A DNA stretch of 22,030 nucleotides, taken from NCBI GenBank assembly GCA_905236595.1, contig CAJORE010000104.1:1-22030 (forward strand). The letters run 5' to 3'. This DNA is from an uncultured Selenomonadaceae bacterium (lineage in GTDB: Bacteria > Bacillota > Negativicutes > Selenomonadales > Selenomonadaceae). The notes under the pieces were generated by a model, which saw only the letters and a list, made by a program, of their open reading frames with translations, was not told the DNA's origin and did no database searches. Both the position numbers and the translations under genes were made by a program. Shown here piece by piece: positions 1 to 7,658 of the stretch (positions within the stretch are counted from its first letter, which is position 1; each line of letters opens with the position of its first letter).

Positions 1-286
1 GACGGGCGGCAACGGCGCGGACACCTTCATCTTCGGCGCCGGCAACGGCAAAGACGTCATCAACGGCGCCAACGCCGACGACGTAATCTTCCTGAAGGAT
101 TTGAGCGCCGGGAACATCACCAATATCAGCGCCGCCTCCGGCAACCTCACGGCGACCTTTGACGACGGCAGTACGCTGACCGTGAACAATGCCCGGACGG
201 GCGAAGCTTCCGCCAAGTATTACTTTGAAAAGGATAACACCTACTTCACTTACAACGGAAACGGGGCGTTCTCGCCTACGACCTGA
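1..286 (+). CDS. RTX-type calcium-binding repeat protein, C-terminal fragment
   Basis: The reading frame is open from the left edge (codons in phase from base 2) to a TGA at 284-286, so only about 94 C-terminal residues are present. The first 20 residues contain a glycine/aspartate nonapeptide-like motif (GGNGADTFIFGAGNGKD) typical of hemolysin-type RTX repeats, which bind calcium in a parallel beta-roll. A short, non-repetitive tail follows, rich in Thr, Asn and Tyr. RTX proteins are usually secreted adhesins, S-layer-like proteins, proteases or toxins exported by type I secretion, but nothing here shows which kind this is, and no exporter genes are visible. Codons are strongly GC-ending (GGC, GCC, AAC, GAC, ATC), unlike the more mixed usage downstream. 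This may reflect high expression or different ancestry. The gene is followed by strong hairpins. The family call is fairly secure; the specific function is unknown. Confidence 0.75.
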   Translation, partial: TGGNGADTFIFGAGNGKDVINGANADDVIFLKDLSAGNITNISAASGNLTATFDDGSTLTVNNARTGEASAKYYFEKDNTYFTYNGNGAFSPTT

Positions 287-311
287 GTATAGATTTGCAT
301 AAACGGGGGAC

Positions 312-338
312 GGTTGCGGCGGTTTTGCCGCCGTAACC
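312..338 (+). other. GC-rich hairpin downstream of the RTX gene
   Basis: An 11-bp inverted repeat (312-322 with 328-338, one G-T wobble) encloses a TTTTG loop, 26 bases after the RTX stop codon. No T-run follows, so it is not a complete intrinsic terminator. It could stabilise the 3' end of the RTX message upstream of the true terminator at 393-436. Confidence 0.5.
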
Positions 339-392
339 CGGCGAACAGATTTGCCCCGCCGTTTGTGTCATTCTCCTTCCTTTCGTAACGAT

Positions 393-436
393 CCCCGCCC
401 CGCAGCCCACCCAATCCTGCGGGGCGGGGGATTTTT
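393..436 (+). terminator. Rho-independent terminator of the RTX gene
   Basis: A perfect 13-bp GC-rich stem (393-405 with 417-429) with an 11-nt loop is followed by GATTTTT. This is a classical intrinsic terminator in the plus direction. It separates the RTX gene from the downstream sucrose hydrolase, so the two are unlikely to share a transcript. Confidence 0.85.
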
Positions 437-508
437 GCGCTTTCGGGGAGCGGTTACTGGGGCGGGGGGAAAAGTTTGCCGCCATAAAAATTTCCCCGGC
501 TTGCTTAC

Positions 509-561
509 AAAAAAGGAATCCCCCTTGCCTTTGCCGAATGTATAAGGCAAGGGGTAATTCC
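509..561 (-). terminator. Terminator-like hairpin oriented to the minus strand
   Basis: An 11-bp perfect stem (521-531 with 544-554) is extended across a small internal loop by 5 more pairs (515-519 with 557-561). Reading the minus strand, the stem is followed by a run of six T (complement of 509-514). That is intrinsic-terminator geometry for leftward transcription, yet no minus-strand gene ends here. On the plus strand there is no T-run. It may stop antisense RNA or be a leftover from an older gene arrangement. Confidence 0.55.
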
Positions 562-571
562 CGTGTGTGTC

Positions 572-600
572 TTGGCCGCTCTTTTGGCGAACGGGATAAA
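572..600 (+). promoter_or_regulatory. Possible sigma-A promoter for the sucrose hydrolase
   Basis: TTGGCC (572-577) and GATAAA (595-600) are separated by 17 nt; each matches the consensus hexamer at 4 of 6 positions. Initiation would be near 607, giving a 5' leader of about 66 nt before the ATG at 673. It is the best candidate in the 287-672 gene-free stretch. That stretch otherwise holds the RTX hairpins and the minus-oriented terminator, and I recognise no operator or riboswitch in it. Confidence 0.35.
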
Positions 601-672
601 CACGGCCCCGATACTTTTGTCGTTGGCTGCAAGACAGCGAAACAAGCGGTTCTTCTTGAAAGGATAAGCGCC

Positions 673-2127
673 ATGGAACAATTCGACGTAAAGGCCATAA
701 ATCGGAAAATACGCGACAATCTGCCGTTTTCCCACCGTTGGCACAATCGGTTTCACATTGAGATGCCCTTCGGGCTTATAAACGATCCCAACGGGCTTAC
801 TTTTTGCAACGGGGAATACCACATTTTTTATCAATGGAACCCGCTCGGCACGGTCCACAAGAACAAATGCTGGGCGCACACCGCAACGCGTGATTTTGTC
901 AATTACCGCGTGCCGACCTTGGCCATGCACCCCACGGACGAACACGACAAGGACGGTTGTTACTCCGGTTGCGGCTTCACGGAGGGCGGCGGCTTGCGCG
1001 TGCTGTACACTTGCAACGCCAAGGACGAAAACGGCGTACGAACCCCCGCGCAACGATTGGGAACGTATGACGGTGATGTTGTCCGCAAGGACGAAATTGT
1101 CGTCCCCAAGGAGGAACCCGGCTATACGGCACATTATCGCGATCCCTATGTTTTTTGGCGGCACGGGCAAAAACATTTCGTGTTGGGAGCGCAAACAGCC
1201 GACGAACGGGGCTGTGTCGTCATCTACCGCGAAAATAAAAACGGCGCGTGGGAATTTTTGGGCGAGCTAAAAACCAAAATGAGCGAAAGCGCCGAAAAAT
1301 TCGGTTATATGTGGGAATGTCCCGCCTTGTTGCGGTTCGGCGAATATGATGTCCTGCTCTGTTGTCCGCAAGGCCTGCCCGCCAAGGATTTCAAATACCA
1401 AAACGCTCATCAGTCGGGCTATTTTGCCGGTCATGCCTCCCTTGACAGCATGGAAATGTATCACGGGCGCTTTACCGAGCTTGACCACGGTTTCGATTTT
1501 TATGCACCGCAAGTATTTACCCACGGCGGCCGACACATTATGCTGGGGTGGATGGGTATGCCCGATCGCGACGTTGATTATCCGACCGCCGAAAAAGGCT
1601 GGGTCTTTGCCCTAACAATGCCGCGAGTGCTTACATTGCGCCAAGGCCATATTTTCGCCCAACCCGTCAAAGAATTGCGGGCATTGCGCATCGAAGAAAA
1701 TGCCGTTGACATCGACGCGCAAGATACGCAAAACATCGCCGTGCCTTTGGGCGAAGGTGCCGAAATTCTCCTTGACCTTGAATTCGGCAAGGCGCAAAAC
1801 GTCGATATTGAGTTGGTTTACGGCTTGGAAAAAACCGTCTTGCATTATGACAAAAAAGCGCAAGTGATGATTATTGACCGAAGCGGCATGAAATTGGGCG
1901 GGCGGGGAACCCGCAAATTCAAGCTTTACGCCGACGAAAAATTGGCGCTTGATCTGTTCGTGGATCGCACGGCCATCGAAGCCTTTTTTGAGCACGGCGA
2001 AGAAGTGGCCTCCTTCTTTGTGTTCCCGGAGAAAAATATTTTGCCGGAGTTCGTCATCAAAAGCGACGCGCCGTTGCAATCGGTTACGGGGCGCGTATGG
2101 GAACTGGCCGCGATACAATTCAAGTGA
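673..2127 (+). CDS. scrB: Sucrose-6-phosphate hydrolase (GH32 family)
   Basis: A 484-residue cytoplasmic glycoside hydrolase of family GH32, predicted to cleave sucrose-6-phosphate (or a related phosphorylated fructoside) into glucose-6-phosphate and fructose. All three GH32 hallmarks are visible: the nucleophile in NDPNG (Asp38), RDP at 156-158, and the acid/base Glu215 in WECP. The five-bladed propeller should occupy about residues 25-320, with a C-terminal beta-sandwich after that; the length is normal for the family. The frame is open further upstream, but ATG 673 is chosen because AGGA lies 8 nt before it and homology-like sequence begins with HRWHNRFHIEMPFG. It faces the PTS permease convergently, which supports a PTS-coupled sugar-phosphate substrate. 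No signal peptide is seen, which argues against a secreted invertase or levanase. A levanase or inulinase-type specificity cannot be excluded from motifs alone. Confidence 0.9.
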   Translation: MEQFDVKAINRKIRDNLPFSHRWHNRFHIEMPFGLINDPNGLTFCNGEYHIFYQWNPLGTVHKNKCWAHTATRDFVNYRVPTLAMHPTDEHDKDGCYSGCGFTEGGGLRVLYTCNAKDENGVRTPAQRLGTYDGDVVRKDEIVVPKEEPGYTAHYRDPYVFWRHGQKHFVLGAQTADERGCVVIYRENKNGAWEFLGELKTKMSESAEKFGYMWECPALLRFGEYDVLLCCPQGLPAKDFKYQNAHQSGYFAGHASLDSMEMYHGRFTELDHGFDFYAPQVFTHGGRHIMLGWMGMPDRDVDYPTAEKGWVFALTMPRVLTLRQGHIFAQPVKELRALRIEENAVDIDAQDTQNIAVPLGEGAEILLDLEFGKAQNVDIELVYGLEKTVLHYDKKAQVMIIDRSGMKLGGRGTRKFKLYADEKLALDLFVDRTAIEAFFEHGEEVASFFVFPEKNILPEFVIKSDAPLQSVTGRVWELAAIQFK

Positions 2128-2174
2128 TTTGCCGCAAACAACAAAATGTTGGTGCTTTGTTTACCTTCGCCGCC

Positions 2175-2220
2175 AAAAAAAGCGCGGCCTCGGAAAAATT
2201 ACCGAGGCCTCACTTTTATG
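2175..2220. terminator. Bidirectional intrinsic terminator between scrB and the PTS gene
   Basis: A perfect 8-bp stem GGCCTCGG/CCGAGGCC (2186-2193 with 2202-2209) has an A/T-rich loop. Leftward it is followed by a run of seven T (complement of 2175-2181); rightward it is followed by TCACTTTTATGTTTTTG. It can serve both convergent genes. A second, weaker 6-bp hairpin (2263-2268 with 2281-2286) lies directly after the PTS stop codon. Confidence 0.8.
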
Positions 2221-2287
2221 TTTTTGTTTTGTACGGAAGAAACCGCCGTGTACCGTATAAGCCCGACGAAAAATTTTGCCCGTCGGT

Positions 2288-4195
2288 TTATTCTTCCGGC
2301 GTGAACAAGGTGTAAGTCAACCCAAACGCCACGCCAAAGCCGATGGCGTTGACCAAAACGTATTCAAAAAGGTGATCGAGATAAAGAAGCGTACCGGGCA
2401 AAACCGTTATGCCCATGCCCGTGCCGGCCAAATGCATAAGGCTTGCCACCATACCGGCGCAACCGCCGCCCACCAAACCATAAAGGAACGGCTTCATAAA
2501 GCGCAGGTTGATACCGAAAATCGCCGGCTCGGTGATGCCAAGGAACGCCGGAACAGCCGAAGAAATATACAACGCCCGTTTCTTTTTGTCCCGCGTTTTA
2601 ATGGCAACGGCAACAGCGGCGCCGCCCTGGGCAACAATGGCACCGGTGATTATCGCATTGAAAGGATCAACGCCGGTCGTGGCCAAAAGCTGTACTTCAA
2701 GAGCGTTAAACACATGGTGGACACCAAAGACAACGATGACTTGCTGGAACGCACCGACAACCAAACCGCCGATACCGAAGGGCATCTCAAGGAAGGCCTG
2801 CACTGCACCGAAAACCGCAAGCTCGATAGAGTGCATAATGGGGCCGACCACCAACAAACCGACCAGCATGGACACAAACAAAGTCAAAAACGGCGTTACA
2901 ATCAAATCAATTATATCGGGGACGAAAGTTTTGAGCCACTTTTGCAGTTTGGCGGCAAAAATACCCAAGACCAAGGCGGGCAACACCGAGCCTTGATAAC
3001 CGACCAACGGAATGGTCATGCCCAAGAAATCCACGGGAATGGGCTGTGCGTCGCCCGAACCGACGGCATACGCATTCGGCAAGGCCGGGAACACGAGCAT
3101 AAGCCCCAAAACAATGCCGATAACCGGCGTACCGCCAAATTTGTTCATCGTCGACCAACAAACAAGCGCCGGCAGGAAAGCAAACGCCGTGTCCGTCAAA
3201 ACTTGGCTGAGCAACAACACATTCGGGCTGAATTCCGCGCCCAAACTCGTCGTGGCGCCGCGCAAGCCCATGAAAAGACCGGTGGCGACCAAAACCGGGA
3301 TAATCGGCACAAACACGTCGCCCAACGTGCGGGAAATTTTTTGCATGAGGCTCATCTGTTCGTATGCCGCCTCTTTATTGCTGCCGCCGCCGATAGCGGG
3401 ATTAAGCTTTATGAATTCATCGGTGACTTTATCGACAAAGCCCGTGCCCAAAATAATTTGGTACTGCTGGGCGGCGAAAAATTCACCCTTAACACCGTCG
3501 ATTTTTTCGATGGCCTTCTGATTGATTTTCGTCTTGTCGTTGACAATGAGCCGCAAGCGCGTTGCGCAATGTTCCGCACTCCGCACGTTGCTCATGCCGC
3601 CGACATATTTTTCGATGACTTTGGCAACCCGTTGCTCATGCGGCAAATCGGCATATTTGGCTTCCTCGGCGGCAACTTCCGCCGCCAAATCGCCGCTGCC
3701 GCCGGTTGAAGCGGCATTGTCGGCCGTAGCTGAAGCATTGTCTTCGCCGACATCCGCATTTTGACTCGTCACCGTCTTGTCGCCCAAAGTCACGGAAATT
3801 GCTCCGTACTCGGCGGCATTGGTGACAACCACGGGCGTCGTGGTATCGTAGCCGTCCGCCCTTATCGCCGCTTCGTCAAACTCAAGGAGCAGTTCGCCGG
3901 CTTTTATTTTGTCGCCTTGATTCTTTTTCGGCGTGAAATGCTTGCCCTTTAACTGCACGGTATCCATGCCGACATGAATCAAAACATCAATGCCGTCAAC
4001 GGATTTCAGACCGATGGCATGATATGTGTCAAAAAACACGGTAATCTCGCCGTCGAACGGAGCAACGACCTTCCCTTTGGGGCTTTTAACCGCCGCTCCT
4101 CGTCCCATGGCGCCGCCGGCAAAGACGGGATCGTTCACTTCATTGAGAGCGATCAGTTCGCCTTCCAAAGGACTTTTGATTTTGATGTCCTTCAT
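2288..4195 (-). CDS. PTS sugar permease, fused EIIA-EIIB-EIIC (probable sucrose type)
   Basis: A 635-residue phosphotransferase permease that imports and phosphorylates a sugar. Domains in order: a glucose-family EIIA (about 1-145), with the phosphorylated histidine in LIHVGMDTV (His74) and the partner His59; an Ala/Asp-rich linker (about 145-185); EIIB (about 187-265), with the phospho-cysteine in the CATRLR motif (Cys210); and a membrane EIIC (about 285-630) with many hydrophobic helices, an FGVHH segment and GITEPAIFGINLR near the C-terminus. This is the sucrose/trehalose/beta-glucoside branch, where B-C or B-C-A is the usual order; the A-B-C order here is unusual. The start is secure: AGGAGGA lies about 9 nt before the ATG. 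Substrate is inferred from the convergent GH32 gene; trehalose or beta-glucoside is possible. No antiterminator or repressor gene is adjacent. Confidence 0.88.
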   Translation of the reverse strand: MKDIKIKSPLEGELIALNEVNDPVFAGGAMGRGAAVKSPKGKVVAPFDGEITVFFDTYHAIGLKSVDGIDVLIHVGMDTVQLKGKHFTPKKNQGDKIKAGELLLEFDEAAIRADGYDTTTPVVVTNAAEYGAISVTLGDKTVTSQNADVGEDNASATADNAASTGGSGDLAAEVAAEEAKYADLPHEQRVAKVIEKYVGGMSNVRSAEHCATRLRLIVNDKTKINQKAIEKIDGVKGEFFAAQQYQIILGTGFVDKVTDEFIKLNPAIGGGSNKEAAYEQMSLMQKISRTLGDVFVPIIPVLVATGLFMGLRGATTSLGAEFSPNVLLLSQVLTDTAFAFLPALVCWSTMNKFGGTPVIGIVLGLMLVFPALPNAYAVGSGDAQPIPVDFLGMTIPLVGYQGSVLPALVLGIFAAKLQKWLKTFVPDIIDLIVTPFLTLFVSMLVGLLVVGPIMHSIELAVFGAVQAFLEMPFGIGGLVVGAFQQVIVVFGVHHVFNALEVQLLATTGVDPFNAIITGAIVAQGGAAVAVAIKTRDKKKRALYISSAVPAFLGITEPAIFGINLRFMKPFLYGLVGGGCAGMVASLMHLAGTGMGITVLPGTLLYLDHLFEYVLVNAIGFGVAFGLTYTLFTPEE

Positions 4196-4252
4196 AATGA
4201 GTTCCTCCTAAGAAATATATAACCGACGTCATGAGATCTGTCTCGTAACCTA

Positions 4253-4302
4253 CGCCGCCTGCCGCATTGTGCTTTTTTGCGCCGATTCGGCAGGCGGCGC
4301 AA
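4253..4302 (-). promoter_or_regulatory. Overlapping alternative hairpins in the PTS leader
   Basis: Two mutually exclusive perfect stems lie 50-110 nt upstream of the PTS start. The long one pairs 4253-4264 with 4288-4299 (12 bp). The short one pairs 4277-4284 with 4295-4302 (8 bp). They share bases 4295-4299, so only one can form. Neither is followed by a clear T-run on the minus strand, so this is not a standard attenuator. It could control transcript stability or antitermination. Confidence 0.45.
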
Positions 4303-4333
4303 GTTTGCCGGTCAAATCTCATACGTCGTATGT

Positions 4334-4363
4334 AAAAACGGCGACAACCCGTGCCGTCGTTTT
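4334..4363 (-). terminator. Probable intrinsic terminator after dnaB
   Basis: A 9-bp stem with one G-U pair (4335-4343 with 4355-4363) and an 11-nt loop starts 6 bases after the dnaB stop codon. On the minus strand its descending arm ends in GTTTTT. It would end the long dnaB-containing transcript before the PTS gene. A 13-base palindrome, CATACGTCGTATG, lies just beyond it at 4320-4332. Confidence 0.6.
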
Positions 4364-4368
4364 CTTAA

Positions 4369-5715
4369 CTATTCCTCCCGATACGTTATATCGGCAAAAC
4401 GCGTAAGTTCCTTATGAAAATAAAGCTTCACCGTCCCGACGGGCCCGTTGCGGTGCTTGGCAATTATAACTTCCGTTATGTTCTTGTTCTCGGTATCTTC
4501 GGAATAATAATCTTCACGGTATAAAAACATAACAATATCCGCATCCTGCTCCAAGGAACCGGATTCGCGCAAATCGCTCAACATCGGCTTTTTTATTTGC
4601 CGCGATTCAACCCCCCGGCTAAGTTGCGACAGAGCGATAAGCGGCACATTCAATTCACGCGCCAATGCTTTAAGCGACCGGGAAATCTCCGAAATTTCGT
4701 TTTGACGGTTTTCGCCGCTCCTTGTTCCGCGTCCTTGCATAAGTTGCAAATAATCTATAATAATCAAATCAAGCGACTTTTGCGCTTTAAGCCGTCGCGC
4801 CTTGCTTCTTAAATCCTGTATGGTTATGCCGGGGGTATCGTCGATGAAGATGGATGCCCGCGATAATTTGTCGGCGCTTTCTATAAGCGCCGGCCAATCA
4901 TCGTCTTGCAACTGACCCGTACGCAAACGTTGCGAATCAATACGGCCTTCGGAACACAGCATACGTTGCGCCAACTGTTCCTTGCTCATCTCCAACGAGA
5001 AAAACGCCACCGACAAACCATGTTGCGCGACGTGCGCCGCAATATTGAGCGTAAAGGCCGTCTTGCCCATGGCCGGACGCGCCGCCACCAAAATCAAATC
5101 CGACTGTTGCAACCCGCTGGTGGCTTCGTCCAAGTCGCGAAAGCCGGTCGAGATGCCCGTTATTTGCCCTTGGGTTTCATAACGACGTTCAATCTGGTCA
5201 AACGTCGCCATAATAATATCGCGCATGGGGACAAAATCGCCGCCGTGTCGCATGGCAACACTCAATATGCGCCGTTCCGCCTCATCCAATATCGCGTCGG
5301 TTTCGTCGGCATCTTCATACGCATCGGAAACTATTGCCGTTGCGGCGTCAATCAGCCGTCTTAGTTGCGCCTTCTCCCGAACGATTTTGGCATGATAAAC
5401 AATATTAGCGGCCGTAGGGACGAAATTGGCAATGGCGGTGACAAACGACACACCGCCCACCGCATCAAGCTGCTCTTTCTTGCGGAGCGCTTCGGCAAAG
5501 GTTATCATATCGACGGGTTCACCGGCGCCGAAAAGCTCCTCCATGGCAATGAACGCCAACCGATGCGCTTCACGATAAAAATCATCGCCCGTCAAAATTT
5601 CAATCGCTTCGGCTATGGCCTCGCGTTTTATTAGCATCGCCGACAGCACCGCCTGTTCGGCTTCAATATTGTGCGGGAGCATCCGCTCGCCGTTTCTTGC
5701 TGTTTCCTTTGTCAT
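4369..5715 (-). CDS. dnaB: Replicative DNA helicase DnaB
   Basis: A 448-residue hexameric 5'-3' helicase that unwinds DNA at the replication fork and recruits primase. The N-terminal DnaB domain (about 12-115) is followed by a linker and the RecA-like motor. The motor carries a Walker A variant ARPAMGKT (212-219), Walker B LIIIDYLQL (317-325), SQLSR (363-367) and the DLRESGSLEQDADIV segment (381-395). Length and motifs match the family and no intein is present. An in-frame TTG at 5724 overlaps the lonC stop, but ATG 5715 places the start just after that stop and gives the usual short N-terminus; neither has a strong ribosome binding site, suggesting translational coupling to lonC. It is the last gene of the long minus-strand block. 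Confidence 0.96.
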   Translation of the reverse strand: MTKETARNGERMLPHNIEAEQAVLSAMLIKREAIAEAIEILTGDDFYREAHRLAFIAMEELFGAGEPVDMITFAEALRKKEQLDAVGGVSFVTAIANFVPTAANIVYHAKIVREKAQLRRLIDAATAIVSDAYEDADETDAILDEAERRILSVAMRHGGDFVPMRDIIMATFDQIERRYETQGQITGISTGFRDLDEATSGLQQSDLILVAARPAMGKTAFTLNIAAHVAQHGLSVAFFSLEMSKEQLAQRMLCSEGRIDSQRLRTGQLQDDDWPALIESADKLSRASIFIDDTPGITIQDLRSKARRLKAQKSLDLIIIDYLQLMQGRGTRSGENRQNEISEISRSLKALARELNVPLIALSQLSRGVESRQIKKPMLSDLRESGSLEQDADIVMFLYREDYYSEDTENKNITEVIIAKHRNGPVGTVKLYFHKELTRFADITYREE

Positions 5716-5720
5716 AATCG

Positions 5721-7658
5721 TCAAGCAAAAATCACATCGAACGCTTCGGCGGCAGTGGCGACAGGGTGAATATCAAGCCCCAAATGCCCGGCGGGAATGT
5801 CTTTCTCATTTTCTTTGGGAATCACCAACGTTGTTATGCCCGCTTGTCTTGCGCCGTACGCCTTTTCCGTAACACCGCCCACGGGACGCACAAGTCCCCC
5901 GGCCGAAATTTCCCCGGTGACGGCAATATTCTGCTTTATGCGCCGTCCCGTGACGGCGCTTGTTATCGCCGCCAAAATAGCCGTTCCCGCCGAAGGACCG
6001 TCAATGTTGCCGCCGCCGATAACGTTGATGTGAATGTCATAATCGCCCAAATCCTCGCCAATCGTTTGTCGAAGCGCACTCGCCGCATTAAACACGGAAT
6101 CTTTCGCCATACTTCCGGCCGTATCGTTGAAGCGAACCTTGCCCGCGCCTTTCTCCCGCGCCGGGAAAGCTACCGCTTCAATTTCTATTACGGAGCCGAC
6201 AAAGCCTGCGACGCCCAAGCCAAAAATACGACCGACCAAAGCTTCGTCGGTGGCTTTTTTCGTCACAAACTGCGACAGCCGTGACACCTGCGCCACTTCC
6301 AACACATCGTCTTTCGTGACGCAAACCGGTGTTTGTCCCTCGCGAACCGTAAGCGCGAGACTGTAAGCATCCGCCAAAATGTTTATGGCCTTGCGCCCTT
6401 CAATGGTATATTCGGCAATAAGCTCCTTTACGCCGTCTTCCAAAACCACCCCCAGCTTCTTCGACGCATTGACAACAATTTCCTCCAAATGGGCGGGAAT
6501 TAACGGCTCAAAATATATCTCGGCGCAACGGGAACGAAGGGCGGGATTTATGTGCCTCGCATCGCGGGTCGTCGCGCCGATAAGTACGAAATCGGCCGGC
6601 GCACCTTCCTCGAACAATTTTTTTATGTAAGGCGGGGTTCGCGGATCCGTCGGATCATAATACGCCGATTCAAAAAACGCCCGCTTATCTTCCAGCACTT
6701 TCAGGAGCTTGTTTTGGAGCATTTCATCCATTTCGCCGATTTCGTCAATGAAAAGCACACCGCCGTGCGCATCGGTAACAAGCCCCGGTTTCGGCTCGGG
6801 AACGCCGCTGTCGGCAAGATTTTTTTGCGCTCCTTGATAAATGGGATCATGTACGCTGCCTAAAAGGGGATTCGTCATGTCTCGCGGATCCCATCGCAAT
6901 GTCGTCCCATCCGTTTCCACAAACGGCGCATCCTTGGCAAAAGGCGACAATTCCTTTTGCTTGGCCGCTTCCAAAACAAGTCTGGCCGCCGTCGTCTTGC
7001 CGACGCCCGGCGGGCCGTACAGCAAAAGATGTTGCGGATACGGCGAACTCAATTTGGCCAACAATGATTTTACGGCTCGTTCCTGCCCGACAATTTCCGC
7101 CAAGGATTTTGGACGCAACAGCTCCATAACCGATTGCGTCAGCCTTATGCCGTCCAATTTCTCAAGCTGCTCACGTTTTTTCTTGTCGTGCGGCGATTCT
7201 AACTCGGGTTTTTCCTCCTTCAATATGGCAAGGCGCATATCCTTGACATATTCTTCGTGTTCCTTTTCCAATTTTTCGTTAAGTTTACGTTCAATCTCAT
7301 CTTCAACGGAACGCCGCGCCTGCTTCGCCGCTATGCACTCGGACAATTCAACCAGTATGGCGGGAATCTCCTTGTCGGTAGGGATTTTGTCAATGGTCGG
7401 ATTTTCCTCCAATATCCGCACCAGCGCCAAAACACGTTCGCCGCGTCTCCCGGAACGAATGTATTTCAAGGCATCCATTTTGCCCGCTTGAATTATCAGT
7501 TTCTCCGGCCCCAACAACTCGACAAGAACGGAATAAACGGCGGCAATCTCCCGATCAAGTTCGTTTTCGCCATCATTGGGTGCGCCGCTTTTTTTATTGC
7601 CGGAAGAACCGCCCGTTTTCAGCGCCAAAAAATACTTGATCCGCTGCCACAAACTCAT
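5721..7658 (-). CDS. lonC: Lon-family ATP-dependent protease (LonC type)
   Basis: A 645-residue AAA+ serine protease. It has a charged, coiled-coil-like N-terminal region (about 110-170), Walker A GPPGVGKT (215-222), Walker B LFIDE (302-306), an arginine-finger/sensor region around GATTRDARHINPALRSR (361-377), and a C-terminal Lon protease domain with catalytic Ser556 in DGPSAG and Lys599 in GGVTEK. The domain plan, without the large LonA substrate-binding domain, fits the LonC group known from Bacillota and sometimes labelled a sporulation-type Lon. Hydrophobic segments for LonB-like membrane anchoring are not seen. Its ATG overlaps the rplI stop as ATGA, and dnaB follows within a few bases. 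The substrate is unknown. Confidence 0.9.
   Translation of the reverse strand: MSLWQRIKYFLALKTGGSSGNKKSGAPNDGENELDREIAAVYSVLVELLGPEKLIIQAGKMDALKYIRSGRRGERVLALVRILEENPTIDKIPTDKEIPAILVELSECIAAKQARRSVEDEIERKLNEKLEKEHEEYVKDMRLAILKEEKPELESPHDKKKREQLEKLDGIRLTQSVMELLRPKSLAEIVGQERAVKSLLAKLSSPYPQHLLLYGPPGVGKTTAARLVLEAAKQKELSPFAKDAPFVETDGTTLRWDPRDMTNPLLGSVHDPIYQGAQKNLADSGVPEPKPGLVTDAHGGVLFIDEIGEMDEMLQNKLLKVLEDKRAFFESAYYDPTDPRTPPYIKKLFEEGAPADFVLIGATTRDARHINPALRSRCAEIYFEPLIPAHLEEIVVNASKKLGVVLEDGVKELIAEYTIEGRKAINILADAYSLALTVREGQTPVCVTKDDVLEVAQVSRLSQFVTKKATDEALVGRIFGLGVAGFVGSVIEIEAVAFPAREKGAGKVRFNDTAGSMAKDSVFNAASALRQTIGEDLGDYDIHINVIGGGNIDGPSAGTAILAAITSAVTGRRIKQNIAVTGEISAGGLVRPVGGVTEKAYGARQAGITTLVIPKENEKDIPAGHLGLDIHPVATAAEAFDVIFA

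Noticed and set aside
505..1194. A 229-codon minus-strand frame across the scrB leader and 5' half.
   Set aside because: It is antisense to the GH32 catalytic motifs, begins without a ribosome binding site and shows no recognisable domain.
2276..3709. A long open frame (477 codons) on the plus strand opposite the PTS permease gene.
   Set aside because: It is antisense to a gene with clear EIIA, EIIB and EIIC motifs. Its translation is rich in Arg, His, Gln and Asn with no domain I recognise, as expected from the complement of biased codons.
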